Positions 63,881 to 64,000 of a DNA stretch of 64,000 nucleotides are shown piece by piece. A program made the translations under genes and the position numbers. The notes under the pieces are model-generated. The model made no database searches and was not told the origin of the DNA. It saw only the letters and a program-made list of their open reading frames with translations. The DNA comes from JAWSVE01 sp050633885. Its GTDB lineage: Bacteria; Pseudomonadota; Gammaproteobacteria; Pseudomonadales; Cellvibrionaceae. Location of the stretch: positions 855,873 through 919,872 of the forward strand of contig JBOEHK010000002.1 of assembly GCA_050633885.1 (NCBI GenBank), written 5' to 3'. Position 1 is the first letter of the stretch. Every line of letters starts with the position of its first letter.

Positions 63881-64000
63881 ATCTAATCAATTTAAGGTCT
63901 GCTTATGATGTGGAAATACTTCATGGATCTTGTAAGTAAATATATTTCCAAAAAAATTAGAAGAATCCCATTTTAGTCATTGCTAACGGAAGTTAGATGC
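63881..64000. other. Window end, no gene resolved
   Basis: 120 bp after tyrS. AT-rich, with no rRNA or tRNA signature. In Pseudomonas a rrn operon often follows tyrS; its start is not visible here. Confidence 0.4.

Noticed and set aside
63881..64000. Start of an rRNA operon after tyrS
   Set aside because: No 16S leader or 16S-like sequence appears in the last 120 bp.
1..64000. CRISPR arrays, tRNA genes, integrases, transposases
   Set aside because: No regularly spaced repeat array was seen, no TTCRANYC-type tRNA arm in a cloverleaf context, and no protein with recombinase or transposase motifs.

Overview
The window looks like chromosomal DNA of an AT-rich marine-type gammaproteobacterium, probably in or near the Cellvibrionales/Spongiibacteraceae. 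This rests on the housekeeping block at the right end (argC, DUF6776, bactofilin, erpA, anmK, M23 peptidase, tyrS), on mrcB followed by an LpoP-like lipoprotein as in Pseudomonas, and on many exported hydrolases and lipase-chaperone-like proteins. The taxon is an inference. No rRNA, tRNA, CRISPR array, phage module, integrase or transposase gene was seen.

Layout. 0-9.3 kb: the 3' part of a BTAD/SARP-type regulator, a NYN-domain protein, rhlE, the fatty-acid cis/trans isomerase gene cti, a cytochrome c remnant, an M48 protease with two YbjQ-family proteins, and a TetR regulator. 9.4-24 kb: an oxidative/hydrolytic accessory region. It has an exported set (CMD-fold lipoprotein, PQQ dehydrogenase with cytochrome c tail, two-VOC lipoprotein), an AraC regulator, a LifO-like protein, a CurA-type reductase, an FKBP isomerase, a membrane PQQ dehydrogenase of the glucose-dehydrogenase type and a secreted type-B carboxylesterase. 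24.0-28.3 kb: a 4.3-kb segment bounded by 113-bp direct repeats made from the 3' end of that carboxylesterase. It carries a small acidic protein, a membrane-anchored solute-binding-domain protein and a TPM-domain protein split by an A AAA AAC heptamer. 28.3-34.6 kb: an S4 protein, a second LifO-like protein, a LifO-like/Lnt-like overlapping gene pair, a secreted cutinase/PETase-like hydrolase and an FKBP lipoprotein. 34.6-40.2 kb: a second accessory segment with hipBA and a duplicated 3' end of the FKBP gene, followed by a frameshifted unknown gene, a lipoprotein and a GyrI-like protein, bracketed by a repeated element. 40.3-64 kb: mostly core genes: ftsH, a PfkB sugar/nucleoside kinase, mrcB, lpoP-like, DUF1631, PilZ, an aminotransferase, hemL-thiE-thiD, hemJ, a ClC transporter, argC and the erpA-tyrS block.

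How the parts fit. The PQQ enzymes, esterases, VOC and CMD proteins and PPIases are nearly all predicted to act in the periplasm or outside the cell, which suggests uptake and oxidation of an esterified or polyol-like substrate; the substrate is unknown. Three LifO-like proteins occur without a classical LifO-dependent lipase in the window, and one of them overlaps an Lnt-like acyltransferase gene. The most unusual structural signal is that two separate accessory segments each end in a second copy of the 3' end of the gene they follow.
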